Notes under the pieces: generated by a model
Told to the model about the DNA's origin: nothing
What the model saw: only the letters and a program-made list of their open reading frames with translations
Databases searched by the model: none
Part shown: positions 45,134-55,427 of the stretch, one piece after another
Numbering within the stretch: the stretch's first letter is position 1
Layout: every line of letters begins with the position of its first letter
Made by a program: the position numbers and the translations under genes
Origin: Notamacropus eugenii
Lineage: Eukaryota; Chordata; Mammalia; Diprotodontia; Macropodidae
Length of the DNA stretch: 64,000 nucleotides
Assembly: GCF_028372415.1 (NCBI RefSeq)
Contig: NC_092875.1
Span: forward strand, 33,188,817 to 33,252,816
Reading direction: 5' to 3'

Positions 45134-45289
45134 TCAGAGAATTGTGCAGTTAGATTCCTCTTGGGCAGAAGGGTTTCTTTGGTGGTAATAACTGCACTGT
45201 GGCTGTACCACTGGATTGTGAATGAAGAAGCCCTCTATTGAGTAACTGGGTGGAGGATAGCCTTTTCTTCCTTCCAGGGTTTGCTCCAC
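45134..45289 (-). CDS. OAS1: OAS1 copy B exon 6 with CaaX terminus
   Basis: Acceptor TTCAG|GTGGAG; 51 codons plus TGA. It starts [17 protein letters not shown] and ends [12 protein letters not shown] fits C-a-a-X with Leu at X, which favours geranylgeranylation. The spacing is similar to human p46. Confidence 0.93.
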   Translation of the reverse strand: MEQTLEGRKGYPPPSYSIEGFFIHNPVVQPQCSYYHQRNPSAQEESNCTIL

Positions 45290-46116
45290 CTGAAAAGAGA
45301 ACACATTTTACTTTGGGGAATCTACCTACCCATGATTTGAGGGTGGGAATAATACAGGAAGAACTTTGAGTATCCAGGTGGTTGCATAGTGCATAGAGTG
45401 CCCAGCCTGGAGTCAGGAAGACTCATTTTCCTAAGTTCAAAACTGGTCTCGGACACTTCCTAGCTGGGTACCACTGAGCAACTCACTTAACCCTGTTTGC
45501 CTTAGTTTCTTCATCTGCAAAATGAGCTGGAGAAGGAAGTGGCAAATCACTCCAGTATCTTTGCTGAGAAAATCCCAAAAGGGGTCAAAAAGAGTCAGAT
45601 ATGACTGAAAATGACAGCTACACAACACAACACAACAGCTACAGCGACAAAGAAAGAACCTTGTATTGAGAGCTAGAGAACTGCATTCTAATCCTGGTTC
45701 TGCCACTAATTGACTTCATGACCGTCTTCAAGATATTTATCCTCCCTGAGTCTCAGTTGCCATAGCTATCAAATGAGGATGGCATAAGCTCAACAGGGCC
45801 CAGCAACATGACTCTGAAAATAAAAGGCTATGGGATCTTCTAATGAAGTTGAGGACACTAACAGGTCTTGGGAAGTGACTACCCCATTGCCGACTGTGAG
45901 TTAGAACCCAGTGGGAGTAGACTGTTCAGTTCTAGGGGCCAGGACACACACACAAACACACACACACAGATTCTCTCTCTCTCCCTCTCTTTCTCTCTCC
46001 CTCTCTCTCCCTCTCTCTCCCTCTCCATCTCCCTCTTTCTCTCTCCCTCTCCTTCTCCCTCTTTCTCTCCCTCTCTCTGTCTCTCTGTCTCCCTCACTCC
46101 CTCTCTTTCTCCCTCC

Positions 46117-46151
<35 letters not shown>

Positions 46152-46185
46152 CCTCTCTCCCTCTCTCTCTCTCTCTCTCTTTCTC

Positions 46186-46231
<46 letters not shown>

Positions 46232-49200
46232 TCTGTTCTGTGCCACCTCCCAGGACTACACTGCTTAATTAAAAGGTTCTATTGAAAGTGGTCTTCCTTG
46301 GGGTAGACCAAAAAGAGTGGGGGAGGGTATGTAAACATGCTGGGGTCCAGGTTAGGGTGGCAGGTGTGGAATCAAGGAGGAAACCTTTGAACTCTCCCAA
46401 ATCTCAAAGATCATGGGAATTGCCAATCACATGGTGGCCTGTGATGGTCAAGGCCCAGCTGGAACATGCAGGTCAGGTCAGGGACAGACCTCTAAACTCC
46501 AACTTCAGATGACCATGAATCTGAGGGCAGAGGAGCCGGAAGGGTGGTGTGCAGAGGGAATGGTTGTCTGAGCCCATGGGGTGTCACACACACACAAATG
46601 AGCAAGCACATATGAGTGTATACATGTTTGTGTGAACACACACACACACACACCAGAGAAGACTCTCACTTACTGGCACATCCCATGGCTTCACCCAGCT
46701 CCCATCCCCGTTTTTAAAGCATGGGTTAGATGACCATCTTCGAGCTTCTTCTGCCAGCTTGTCCCAGCGCCATCGACTTCCACCCCCTACATCACCAGTT
46801 GGGTCAGCTGGGTCCAGGATCACTGGCCTAAAGGGGAGGGCAGAATGAAAAGATTCCTTCCAGGTCACTAAAGCCAAGAAGATAATTGCTCCAGGCAAAA
46901 CCCTCTCCAAATCCTTCAAGAAACTTAGACTAGAATATTTTTAAGTGTTGACATTTCCCTAATGTTTTCTACTGCCAAAGCCTTTGTCTTCAGGATCACA
47001 ATTACACTTCTAACAGGTCTTGTGAGGTGTACCACAGAGGTGAACCAAGACCCGTAGGAGAATCTTGTCCATAGTCATACAGCTAATGAGTAGGGAGGGA
47101 TCAGGGACCAGGACACAGACCACTGGGGACCAATATCACTGAAAGACTAAATTTCCATATGGGAAGTGGTTAAGGGGAGAGGCAGATCACACATTAATTA
47201 TTGCATAGTATCTTATACATGCATATGGCCTAAATCCTTGATAATTGTTTAAGTCCCCAGAGGGACTCAGGGCAGAAAGGTTCAGAGCATCAGAGCCATC
47301 AGCTTAGAGTATTTGCTGATTTCTAGGGTGGGGTGGATCCTATCTCTGATACCTGGGTTTTTTCAGCTGCGATTTCAGGTACTCTCCAATAGTCACATCC
47401 TGAAAGTCATAGTTGATGGTCCAGTAAACTTTAAGCTCTTGGTAATGTTCAATCAAATACAAGACTGTCCGGAAGCCCTGTGCTGTGTTGAAATCAGTTT
47501 CCTGGCTCCCATGCTCCCAGGCATAGACAGTCAGGAGCTCTAAGGCATACTGAGGGGGAAATGTCTCCATTTCGACCTTTCAGTTAGAAGAAAGGAGAAA
47601 TATTTGAGAATGATCTTGAACAATAACTCTGGCATTCCTCCTTTCTATCTCTTCTGACTCCCCCATCCCAGACTTTTCTGTCACAATCATATATGCCCAC
47701 ATGCCTCCCCTAATAGGATCTAAGCTATATGAGTGTAGGAATTGTTTTCATTTCTTGAGTTTGCATTCCCAGGGGCACATAGTAGATACCCTCTAAATTC
47801 ATTTGATTAATACAATGAAATACAATTCATATATACATGATGTTGCATCCTCTCCTGAGTCACAGGGAAGGTCAGAAGCCATCTAAGTCTAGCCCCCTCA
47901 TTTTCGAGCTGAGCAACAGGCTAGGTGACTTGCTTAAGATCACACAGCTAGTGTGTGGCAGGTCCAATCAAGCACCCATTCTCCTCCCATTGTCCTCAGG
48001 TGTTCACCTCCTGGGTAACCAAAGAAGATTCCTACCCTTCTGTACCAGTGTTTCACCAATCGGATCAGACTTTTGAGCTTGGTGCAGCGCTGTTTGAGAA
48101 AGAACTTCTGGAGCTCTGTGAAGCAGGTGGAGAATTCTCCCCCAGTCCAGGATTCCTTTATAAGATTGATGTAGACCTGGGGGTCAGGTCTGAAGCCTTT
48201 GTGCACCTGGCCTGTGGGGGGAAAACCAACTCAATTCAACTCATGTTTAATTAGCACCATCTCTGATCTGAACCCCATGACTAGGAAAGTAGGGGTGGGA
48301 TGCTGGGGGTAGAGACAGAGACAAGAGGCAGGCCATGCCCACCAGGAGTTTAAAGAGCTGACAATACAGGGCCCAGAGAGTAAGTGCTGGAGGAATTCAG
48401 GGGAGAAAGTCACTGTGCTGTGAGTGCATCAGTGAAGGCTTCCTAGAGGAGTAGGATCTAACCTGGACCTTGAAGGATGGATAGAATCTGCACAAATGGA
48501 GTGGAAAGAAGCCATGTCCAAAGGGGAACATAACTGGAGCATGGGCCTTTATATGGGAACAGTTATGGATCATGAGGAGGCCAACCCAACTGGATCAGGA
48601 GAGGAACATTGGAAAAGAGTCAGAGGGAAAGGAAGAGAAAATTGGTGCCCTGGCTGTTGTTCTGGGGCAGCTAGCTGCAGGTCTGGGCACATTTGCTGTT
48701 TGCTGTCTGCCAAACTCCTGCTTGTCTGTTTTATAACCTTATGTGTCTGATAATTTATTTTCGATCACACTCAATTATGGACAGCTCAGAATACAATGTA
48801 TAGTATTTATTTTGTAAGCTTTCTTGACATGGAAATTTATTACTGTCTCTTTGGAATCCTCTCTCATGTTTTGCTGTGCACATGGCAATGTTTCTTGTTT
48901 TCTTCTGTTGTATTTAAGTCGTAGCATTTACGTTCATGATGTTTCTGTCTCCTTTCTTATTGTGTAGTTAAATTTTAGTATTTAAGTTTAAAATAAATTA
49001 AGAGAAAAAAGGGAAAAAAACAAGAAATCATCTAGTCTGGGGGTCCTTCATCTGGAGTCTGTAAAGATTAAAAAACCTTTTTAAAAGAACTATTTCAACC
49101 TAATTTATTTTCTAATTTTATTTGACATATATGAAAACATTATTCTCAGAAGGGGTCCATAATCTCCACCAGACTAATTCTGCCTCTGTTAATTATTTCC

Positions 49201-50704
49201 AATTTGTATTATCTATACTGTATATAGATTGTATATACGTGTGTGTGTGTGTGTGTGTGTGTGTATAGTATGTATCTACATCTGTATATAGTTGTTTGAA
49301 TGTTGTCTTCCCCGTTAGATTCTTGACAGCCGGGACTGACTCTGACCTTTCTTTGTATCCTCTGTGGTTACTACAGTACCTGGCTCATAGTAGGTGGTAA
49401 ATAAATGTTTATCGATTGACTGACTAGATTGATAAAGGGATCCAGGATACACAAACTAGAAACACTTCTGTGCCAAGCACTTTACAAATGTTATCTCAAG
49501 AGAGCTTTATAACAACCTTAGGAAGTAGGTGCAATTACAGATGAGTAAACTACAGGAAATGGAGGTTAAGTGACTTGCCACACAGCTAGTAAATGGCTGA
49601 GGCTAGGTTTGAACCCAGGTCTTCCTGACTCCAGGTTTAATGCTCTATCCACTGTACCACCTAGCTGTCTGTCAAAGACCCTTAATTTAGGCCCAACTCC
49701 CCAGAGTCAGAGAAAGGTCACAGTAAATGGGAGAGTTGGGATTTGAAGACCTCTTTTCTGATGCTGAATTCAGGGATCTTTTCTCAGTGCCACACTTCCC
49801 TTGCCTACCCCACCACCCAAGAGGCAGGAACACTATTACCCCTCGGTTTGTGGGTCAAGAGGGGAATCTTCACTTTTGGAAATCAGCTGGGGCTGAGAGA
49901 AGGGGCCTGGGCAGGGTCTGTTTTTCCACCCAGAAGCCAGGTTGGGGGCTTCTTACCTAAAACATCAAAGGCTGGAAGCACATCAAAGTTCACCGACTGA
50001 CTGTTCTTTTTGGACGTCATTGTGAAGCTGAGCACTCGAGGGTTATCCCATTTGCTGACCTCAAATTCTACTGTAAACATTCTATTTTGGTCACGTTCAC
50101 ATTCCTCCAACCGTTTCTTGATTTCATCAATGAACTCTCTTCGGCGGTTTATCTGGTCCCGATAACTTTTGAGATCGCTGAGAAATACCACCAGGTCTGC
50201 ATCAGAGCAGCCTCTCAGGGCTGTGCCTTTGCCAGATGAACCTCCCTGAACGGAGCAGAAACTGAGCAGTGAGATTATCTCTACAGGAAGACCCTTTGTC
50301 CAGACGAAGGGAGGAGGGGTCGTGGAAAACCAGCTGCCCCCTCCCAGGACATCCCTCTGCTCATCCCCAGGTTCCAAACCTGTCTTTTAAGGACCTTCCC
50401 CCCCGCCCCCCCCCCCCCCACTCCCCAGGATCGCCCCCCCGTCTGGGGATTCTCTCTATCCTGAGCCTTCTCTCCCTGCCCAGATGTTCAGATCAACAGG
50501 TAAAGAAATCCGGCCCAGGCTCACCTTTACAACCTTGGTCACCCGAACTGACTTCCAGGTATCTTGGAAACACCTCTCCTTTAGGAAGGAGGAGATGGTG
50601 TCGATGGCACTTCGCACCTCTGTTCGGAAAGTGGTATCAGGCAAGAGGTTCACCTCAATGTATCTGTCCAGGGCCCTAGGTTGAGTGTTCCAGAGAGTCT
50701 GCAT
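45134..50704 (-). CDS. OAS1: OAS1 copy B, 2'-5'-oligoadenylate synthetase with CaaX tail
   Basis: Complete six-exon OAS1: 50525-50704, 49957-50245, 48036-48211, 47353-47576, 46674-46827 and 45134-45289. These give 1179 coding bases, 392 residues; human p46 has 400. The exon phases match the family. It encodes [12 protein letters not shown] (P-loop), SDADLVVF (Asp pair), [12 protein letters not shown] (third Asp), [14 protein letters not shown] (RNA-binding helix), [31 protein letters not shown] and PCFKNGDG (CFK oligomerisation motif). The last exon ends EESNCTIL and a stop, a CaaX prenylation signal identical in its last four residues to human OAS1 p46. In human, that tail targets the enzyme to the membranes where many viruses replicate. 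An ISRE lies about 115 bp upstream. Copy B is the left member of a tandem duplication with copy A. Confidence 0.95.
45365..45640 (-). mobile_element. Marsupial SINE in OAS1 copy B intron 5, partner of 58690-58942
   Basis: The minus strand has GTCATATCTGACTCTTTTTG, CTTCTCCAGCTCATTTTGCA and AACAGGGTTAAGTGAGTTGC. The same insertion is in copy A. Confidence 0.75.
45971..46234. repeat. Long (CT)n-rich microsatellite in OAS1 copy B intron 5
   Basis: About 260 bp of CT with CCT/TTT interruptions, preceded by a short CA run at 45945-45968. Confidence 0.95.
46674..46827 (-). CDS. OAS1: OAS1 copy B exon 5
   Basis: 154 bp; acceptor TTTAG|GCCAGT, donor CCA|GTAAGT, followed about 15 bp into the intron by a (GT)n run. 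It encodes [19 protein letters not shown] and [16 protein letters not shown]. Confidence 0.95.
47353..47576 (-). CDS. OAS1: OAS1 copy B exon 4
   Basis: 224 bp; acceptor GAAAG|GTCGAA, donor CCCAG|GTATCA. It encodes [18 protein letters not shown] and ends SQLKKPR. Confidence 0.94.
48036..48211 (-). CDS. OAS1: OAS1 copy B exon 3
   Basis: 176 bp; acceptor CACAG|GCCAGG, donor AGG|GTAGGA. It encodes [17 protein letters not shown] and [17 protein letters not shown]. Confidence 0.95.
49237..49265. repeat. (GT)n microsatellite in OAS1 copy B intron 2
   Basis: About 14 GT units. Confidence 0.85.
49300..49425 (+). mobile_element. L2 3' tail, duplicated at 62230-62365
   Basis: GTACCTGGCTCATAGTAGGT followed by ATAAATGTTTATCGATTGAC. 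The same insertion is at the equivalent place in OAS1 copy A, so it predates the duplication. Confidence 0.65.
49455..49672 (+). mobile_element. CORE-type SINE in OAS1 copy B intron 2, partner of 62395-62625
   Basis: GTTTGAACCCAGGTCTTCCT and CACTGTACCACCTAGCTG. The same insertion is in copy A. Confidence 0.65.
49957..50245 (-). CDS. OAS1: OAS1 copy B exon 2 (catalytic exon)
   Basis: 289 bp; acceptor TTCAG|GGAGGT, donor TTAG|GTAAGA. It holds the P-loop and all three catalytic Asp. The segment [12 protein letters not shown] just before the third Asp differs sharply from copy A. Confidence 0.95.
50525..50704 (-). CDS. OAS1: OAS1 copy B exon 1
   Basis: 60 codons from ATG (context TCAATGC) to donor AAG|GTGAGC. 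It starts [18 protein letters not shown] and ends SVRVTKVVK. Confidence 0.94.
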
Positions 50705-50818
50705 TGAGAGAGTGAGGGAAGGGAGAGCTCAGTGTCCAGCTGGCTGAGAGCGGAGCTGTTCCTTGTCTCTCCCTTCATTCAGTCCCAGGACGCTCAAGAG
50801 GGCTCTGCCTCCTGAGTC

Positions 50819-50831
50819 ACTTTCGTTTTCC
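50819..50831 (-). promoter_or_regulatory. ISRE of the OAS1 copy B promoter
   Basis: The minus strand reads GGAAAACGAAAGT, a GAAANNGAAA core 115-127 bp upstream of the ATG. The base after the core differs from copy A (GAAAGT instead of GAAACT). Confidence 0.83.
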
Positions 50832-51104
50832 TGAGCAGGGCGAGCCAGGGTTTCTGCTGCTCCACTCTAGGCTGCATCTATTTTTAAACAAGTTTAGCTG
50901 ATTCCTTTTGTGTTTACATGCTATTTTTTTTTTTAAAAAGAAATAATACCCACACCCCCCTCACCTCCAAAGGGAACTCCCTTGTAACAAGGAAAAATGA
51001 AGTACTTGCCTGTTGGTGCTTTTAAAGGACAATGGTACAGTTTGAAGAAGTTAATTCATGGTAATTCAGACTTGGAGATGGAGAATGGGATCTTCTCTGC
51101 ATAA

Positions 51105-51325
51105 AGGTACCCTGGTGGCATAGTGGGTACTCAGGAAGACCTGAGTTCCAATCTGACCCCAGACACTTACTAACTGTAACCCTGGGCAAGTCACTGAACC
51201 CTCTTTGCCTCAGTTTCCTCATCTATAAAAGGAGCTGGGGAAGGAAATGGGAAAACACTCCAGTATCCCTTGTCAAAGAAATCCCATAAGGGATCAACCA
51301 AGAATTGGACATGACTGAAAACAAC
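51105..51325 (-). mobile_element. Marsupial SINE, partner of 41233-41475
   Basis: The minus strand has GAGGAAACTGAGGCAAAGAG and CCCAGGGTTACAG. The equivalent insertion at 41.2 kb marks the duplicated block. Confidence 0.68.
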
Positions 51326-51532
51326 TGAATTCTTATCGTCAATATTAATTATTCCATCCCTTCACTTTGTCGTTGAGGAAACCAAAGAGGCTGCAGAGAG
51401 ATCTGCAGTAGATTACAATAGCAGGATCAGGGCTGGGTCTTCCAATTCCTGGATGTTATGTCTCTATGACACCCCATTGGTCTTCTCTTTCTGAGCCACT
51501 GTTATTACCAAATTATCAATACTTATTAATAA

Positions 51533-51780
51533 TAATGATGATATCTAGCATTTATATAGTGTTTTAAGGCTTGCAAAACATTTTAAGAATATTATCTCAT
51601 TTTTTCTCAAAACCACCCTGGGAGGAAAGAGCTAGTATTATCCCCATTTTCTAGATGAAGAAACTAAGGCAGGCTGAGGTAAAGTGACTTGTCAAAGGTC
51701 GCACAGCAAGTGACTGTCTGAGTCAAGACTGGAACTCATGCCTTCTTTAATTCAAGTCCATCATTCTCGCCATTGTGCCA
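51533..51780 (+). mobile_element. MIR/CORE-type SINE, partner of 41685-41938
   Basis: AGCATTTATATAGTGTTTTA and GATGAAGAAACTAAGGCAGG. It is duplicated with its surroundings. Confidence 0.65.
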
Positions 51781-52249
51781 TCTTTTATTTGTAAATTTTT
51801 TTATGTGCTTTATTTTTATATCAAATTCATCTCCTCTTCTCACTTAGTGAGCCATCCCATCCAAAAACAAAAGATAAAACAAGAAGGAAAAAACAGTCAA
51901 AGCAATCAATACCACCCCCACCCACTCCACACACACACCATGAAAGGAGAAAGGTTCATTTTGTTCCAGTCCTTCTCTGGGTCCAAGCTACACTAATTTC
52001 CCTTAATAATATGGATTGCACATGCATAACCTATTATCTGAGTGCTTCTTGTCTCAGGGATGGGGGAGAGAGGGCAGGAAAAGGAGAGAAAGAATTTGGA
52101 ACTCAAAACTTTAAAAGAACACAAATGTTAAAAAAAATTGTTTTGACATGTAGCAGGGGAAAATATATGTATACATACATATATATACATACATACATAA
52201 GAGGAGGACTGGAAAGGGGCATGGAATGAATGAAATTCTGAAATCCCCC

Positions 52250-52939
52250 AAAGACTGGAGTCCCAGGGGTAAGTCACTTGAAATGAATTCTGGGACTCAA
52301 GCATTCTTGAGGTCAAGGTGGTAAAGATTTATTATACTTTGCAGCAGGCAAGAGTTCTTAGGGAACCTGCGATTCAAAAAGGGTACAGGTAAAGTTTATA
52401 TAGGATATTCTATAGTAAAACATGTGCCAAGTGTGATGACTGGGTGATTCAGGGTGTAATTAGGAAGTGGTTAAGAAGTGGTTAGTTCTTAAAGGAACAT
52501 GCACTTTTGGTATCTACTTCAAAGGTATTTTACCCAGAGTTCATCTAGGGCCTACATGGAGGTGTGGTTTTAGGCCTAAAACGTCACTGTCAACTAACGA
52601 TCAGGACTACCTAAGGAATACCAGGCTGCTCTCGTCAATGTGTTCTTAGACAAGAGAAATGTAAGGGAGTATATGTATGTCTAAGTCTAGGGTACATATG
52701 ATTGGTCAGTGAGTAAAAAATGTTGCTGTGACCCAGTACACAGTCAGTTCAACCAGTACACAGCTGGTTCAAACTGATAAATTCTGTAGGTGCATCTGGT
52801 TACTGTAACAGGAAAGGAGATAACAGTTTTTGCTGGGGCAGGCTGTTCTTGGGCTGGGGAGAAATTGTCTGGGATGGTGTTTTGAGGCTAGGGGGAAATG
52901 TGATTTTAGAATTGGGGTCCAAGCACAGGCACCCAAGCA

Positions 52940-52945
<6 letters not shown>
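52250..52945 (-). mobile_element. Solo LTR of the same endogenous retrovirus family (between the OAS1 copies)
   Basis: It shows the same layout as the 38.3 kb element: TATA-like box near 52395 and AATAAA near 52326 on the minus strand, and a shared end containing TTGGACCCC. It interrupts the duplicated block: sequence like 42.45 kb resumes at 53.07 kb. It is an old fossil without internal genes; ends are approximate. Confidence 0.6.
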
Positions 52946-53075
<130 letters not shown>

Positions 53076-53191
53076 TTTCTGCCTGTGGGAAAGCAAGCTC
53101 CAATACTCACTACTTGGGATCCATAGGATCATAGACTTAGAAGTTAAAGGGACCTTCAGAAGCCATCCAGTGCAACCCTCTCATTTTAGAT

Positions 53192-53420
53192 TTTGGTTGT
53201 TGTTATCAGTGGTGTGATTTTCTGGGCAAAGATACAGAAGTGATTTCCCATTTCCTTTCTGGGAATTTTAGAGATGAGGAAACTCAGGCAACCAGGGAGA
53301 AGTGTCTTGCCCAGGGCCACACAGTTAGGAAGTGTCTGAAACCTGATTTGAACTCTGTTCTGAAGACTCCAGGCTTGGTGCTCTATTCCACTGGGCCACC
53401 TATGCCACCTAGCTGCTCCA
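53192..53420 (+). mobile_element. Degenerate marsupial SINE
   Basis: GATACAGAAGTGATTTCCCA, GAGGAAACTCAGGCAACCAG and GCCACCTAGCTGC. The 5' part is eroded. Confidence 0.6.
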
Positions 53421-53774
53421 TCTTATATCCTGCTGAGGGATTAAGTGACTTGCCCAGAGTCACATAGCTATGGAGTGTGAAAGACAGGATCTGAAGTCAT
53501 GTTTTCCTGAATCCCAGTGCCCTATCTGCCTCTCATAAAATTCACCTTTCTCCCTCTGCCACATTTCAGAATAAAGGGAATATACCTATGTAATATATAC
53601 ACCCATGTAGGGATATTTTACAACAAAAGTTGCAAAACCTTCATACACTTTGACCTAGATTCACATGAGTAATTTTTTTCTATCCCAAGCAGTTTATTAG
53701 AAAAAAAAATCAAAGACCTGTCTCCCCCCAAAAAATCAGAGTAACCCTATTTATAGTAGCAAAGAACTAAAAAG

Positions 53775-54005
53775 AAACCATGGGGCAGTTGGTGACACAG
53801 CAAATAGTGTGCTGACCCTAGAGTCAGGAAGACCCGACTCAAATCCAGCCTCACACACTTACTACTGTGTGACTCTGGGCAAGTCATTTCACCCTGTTTG
53901 CCTCAGGGTCCTCATCTATAAAAGGAGTTGGGAGAAGGAAATGGCATTCCTTGTCAAGTAAAACCCCACAAGGGGTTGCAAGGAGTTGAACGACAAATGA
54001 TGGAA
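53775..54005 (-). mobile_element. Marsupial SINE, no partner seen in the other duplicon
   Basis: The minus strand has GAGGACCCTGAGGCAAACAG and CTTGCCCAGAGTCACACAGT. It lies between the OAS1 copies. Confidence 0.65.
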
Positions 54006-55185
54006 ATGAGATGGGATAGGGAAAAAATAACACCTTTATTTCAATGTAATTGATTTCCTTTGTAATCTATTATTTCAAGTAGGGGTCTTACCAAATTGTC
54101 AAAGGAGTCCATTGGTACACAAAAGGTTAAAAGCCCACACTCTAATCCTAGTAGCCTTGAATGTCAAAGGATAGTATCTCCAGGTCCTGGCAGCTGTAAA
54201 ACCCAGCCTTCCTTACGCAATGTTAATCAGTCATGTTTCTGCCTTACGCTGTGTATAGCACGAAACCAATCCTCTTCAACGATCGAACTAGCATTTATTG
54301 AACACCTATTATGTGCCAAACTTTGTGCTAAGCAAAGAGAATAAGAAAAAATAAAGCTGGCTCAGCCTTCAATGAATTTATATTGGGGGACAGCAAGGGT
54401 GGGGTCAGAGGAGGGGTTTTTCAACATACACACAGAGAAGGAAATACAATTTGAGGAGAGTGCCTATAGTAACACATAGACCAGAGGTTCTTAACCCAGG
54501 GGGTTGTGAACATTTTAAAACAATATTTTGATAGCTAACTGTATGTAATCTGAATACTTTGGTCTCATGTTTTGGGGCCAAAGGAGCTCCATTCACTCTT
54601 AGGGTTCCAGAACACCCTGAAGGGTTTGGGGTGTTTCTTCTCTATTGCTATCAGCTTGAGCTCCCATTGACTGTTCCCCCATGGTTGGCAACTTAGGACT
54701 GGTGCTTCATTCAACCAATTAATGTTGATTAGTTTTTACAAAAGGATTGGATTAAAAGATAGACAGAATAAATACACAAACATTCCCCCCAGCACCTCTG
54801 GGTTATACTCTGCTTTCCACCATGCCAGTCTAGGTAAGGTAGTAGGTTCAACTTAGGTTAGTTCCTACATGCAATCGGTTCCACCAAGTTTGTATCTGGG
54901 GGTTATGTTAATGCTGGGAGATTGCTTGCTTCCACCTTCACCGGGCTGGGGTCCCAACGGTCACTCCTTGTACCTCAAGGCATCAAAGCTATGCTCTCAG
55001 CAAAACCAAACTTTGGAATGAAGGGATGGTGAGCAGTCCTCCAGACCATTCAAATTCGTGGTGTGATAGGCTCCATTCCCTTTACTGGTCCCTAAGCTCC
55101 CCCAAGAGCACTGAGGATAAAGCTCACAGACCTTTTTGAATGACTCCATAGTCAAAGAATTTCCTTTTTATCAGGTTTCTTGTTG

Positions 55186-55427
55186 AGTCATTTCAGTGGT
55201 GTCTGACTCGTTGTGACACCATTTTGGGGTTTTCGTGGCAAAAATACTGGAGTGATTTGCTGTTTCCTTCTCAAGTTCGTTTCACAGTTGTGGAAACAAG
55301 CAGAGTTAAGTGACTTGCCCAGGGTCACTGAGCTAGCAAGCATCTGAGGACTCATTTGAATTCAGGATGATGAGACTTCTTGATTCCAAACCCAGTGCTC
55401 TATCCACTATACCACCTACCTGCCCTA
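55186..55427 (+). mobile_element. Marsupial SINE, partner of 42563-42818
   Basis: TCATTTCAGTGGTGTCTGAC, AAATACTGGAGTGATTTGC and CACCTACCTGCCC. The flank is shared with 42.8 kb. Confidence 0.72.

Larger units (their letters stand above)
48212..49956 (-). other. OAS1 copy B intron 2
   Basis: It matches copy A intron 2 except for an extra AT-rich block at about 48.78-49.0 kb that resembles 58.28-58.39 kb. L2 tail, SINE and (GT)n as listed. Confidence 0.65.

Noticed and set aside
45868-46285. Plus-strand frames rich in Ser/Leu (and Arg/Glu on the other strand)
   Set aside because: Translation of the (CT)n microsatellite only.
50269-50679. Plus-strand frame (and its partner at 63233-63676)
   Set aside because: Antisense shadow of OAS1 exon 1 and intron 1; proline-rich from the C-run.
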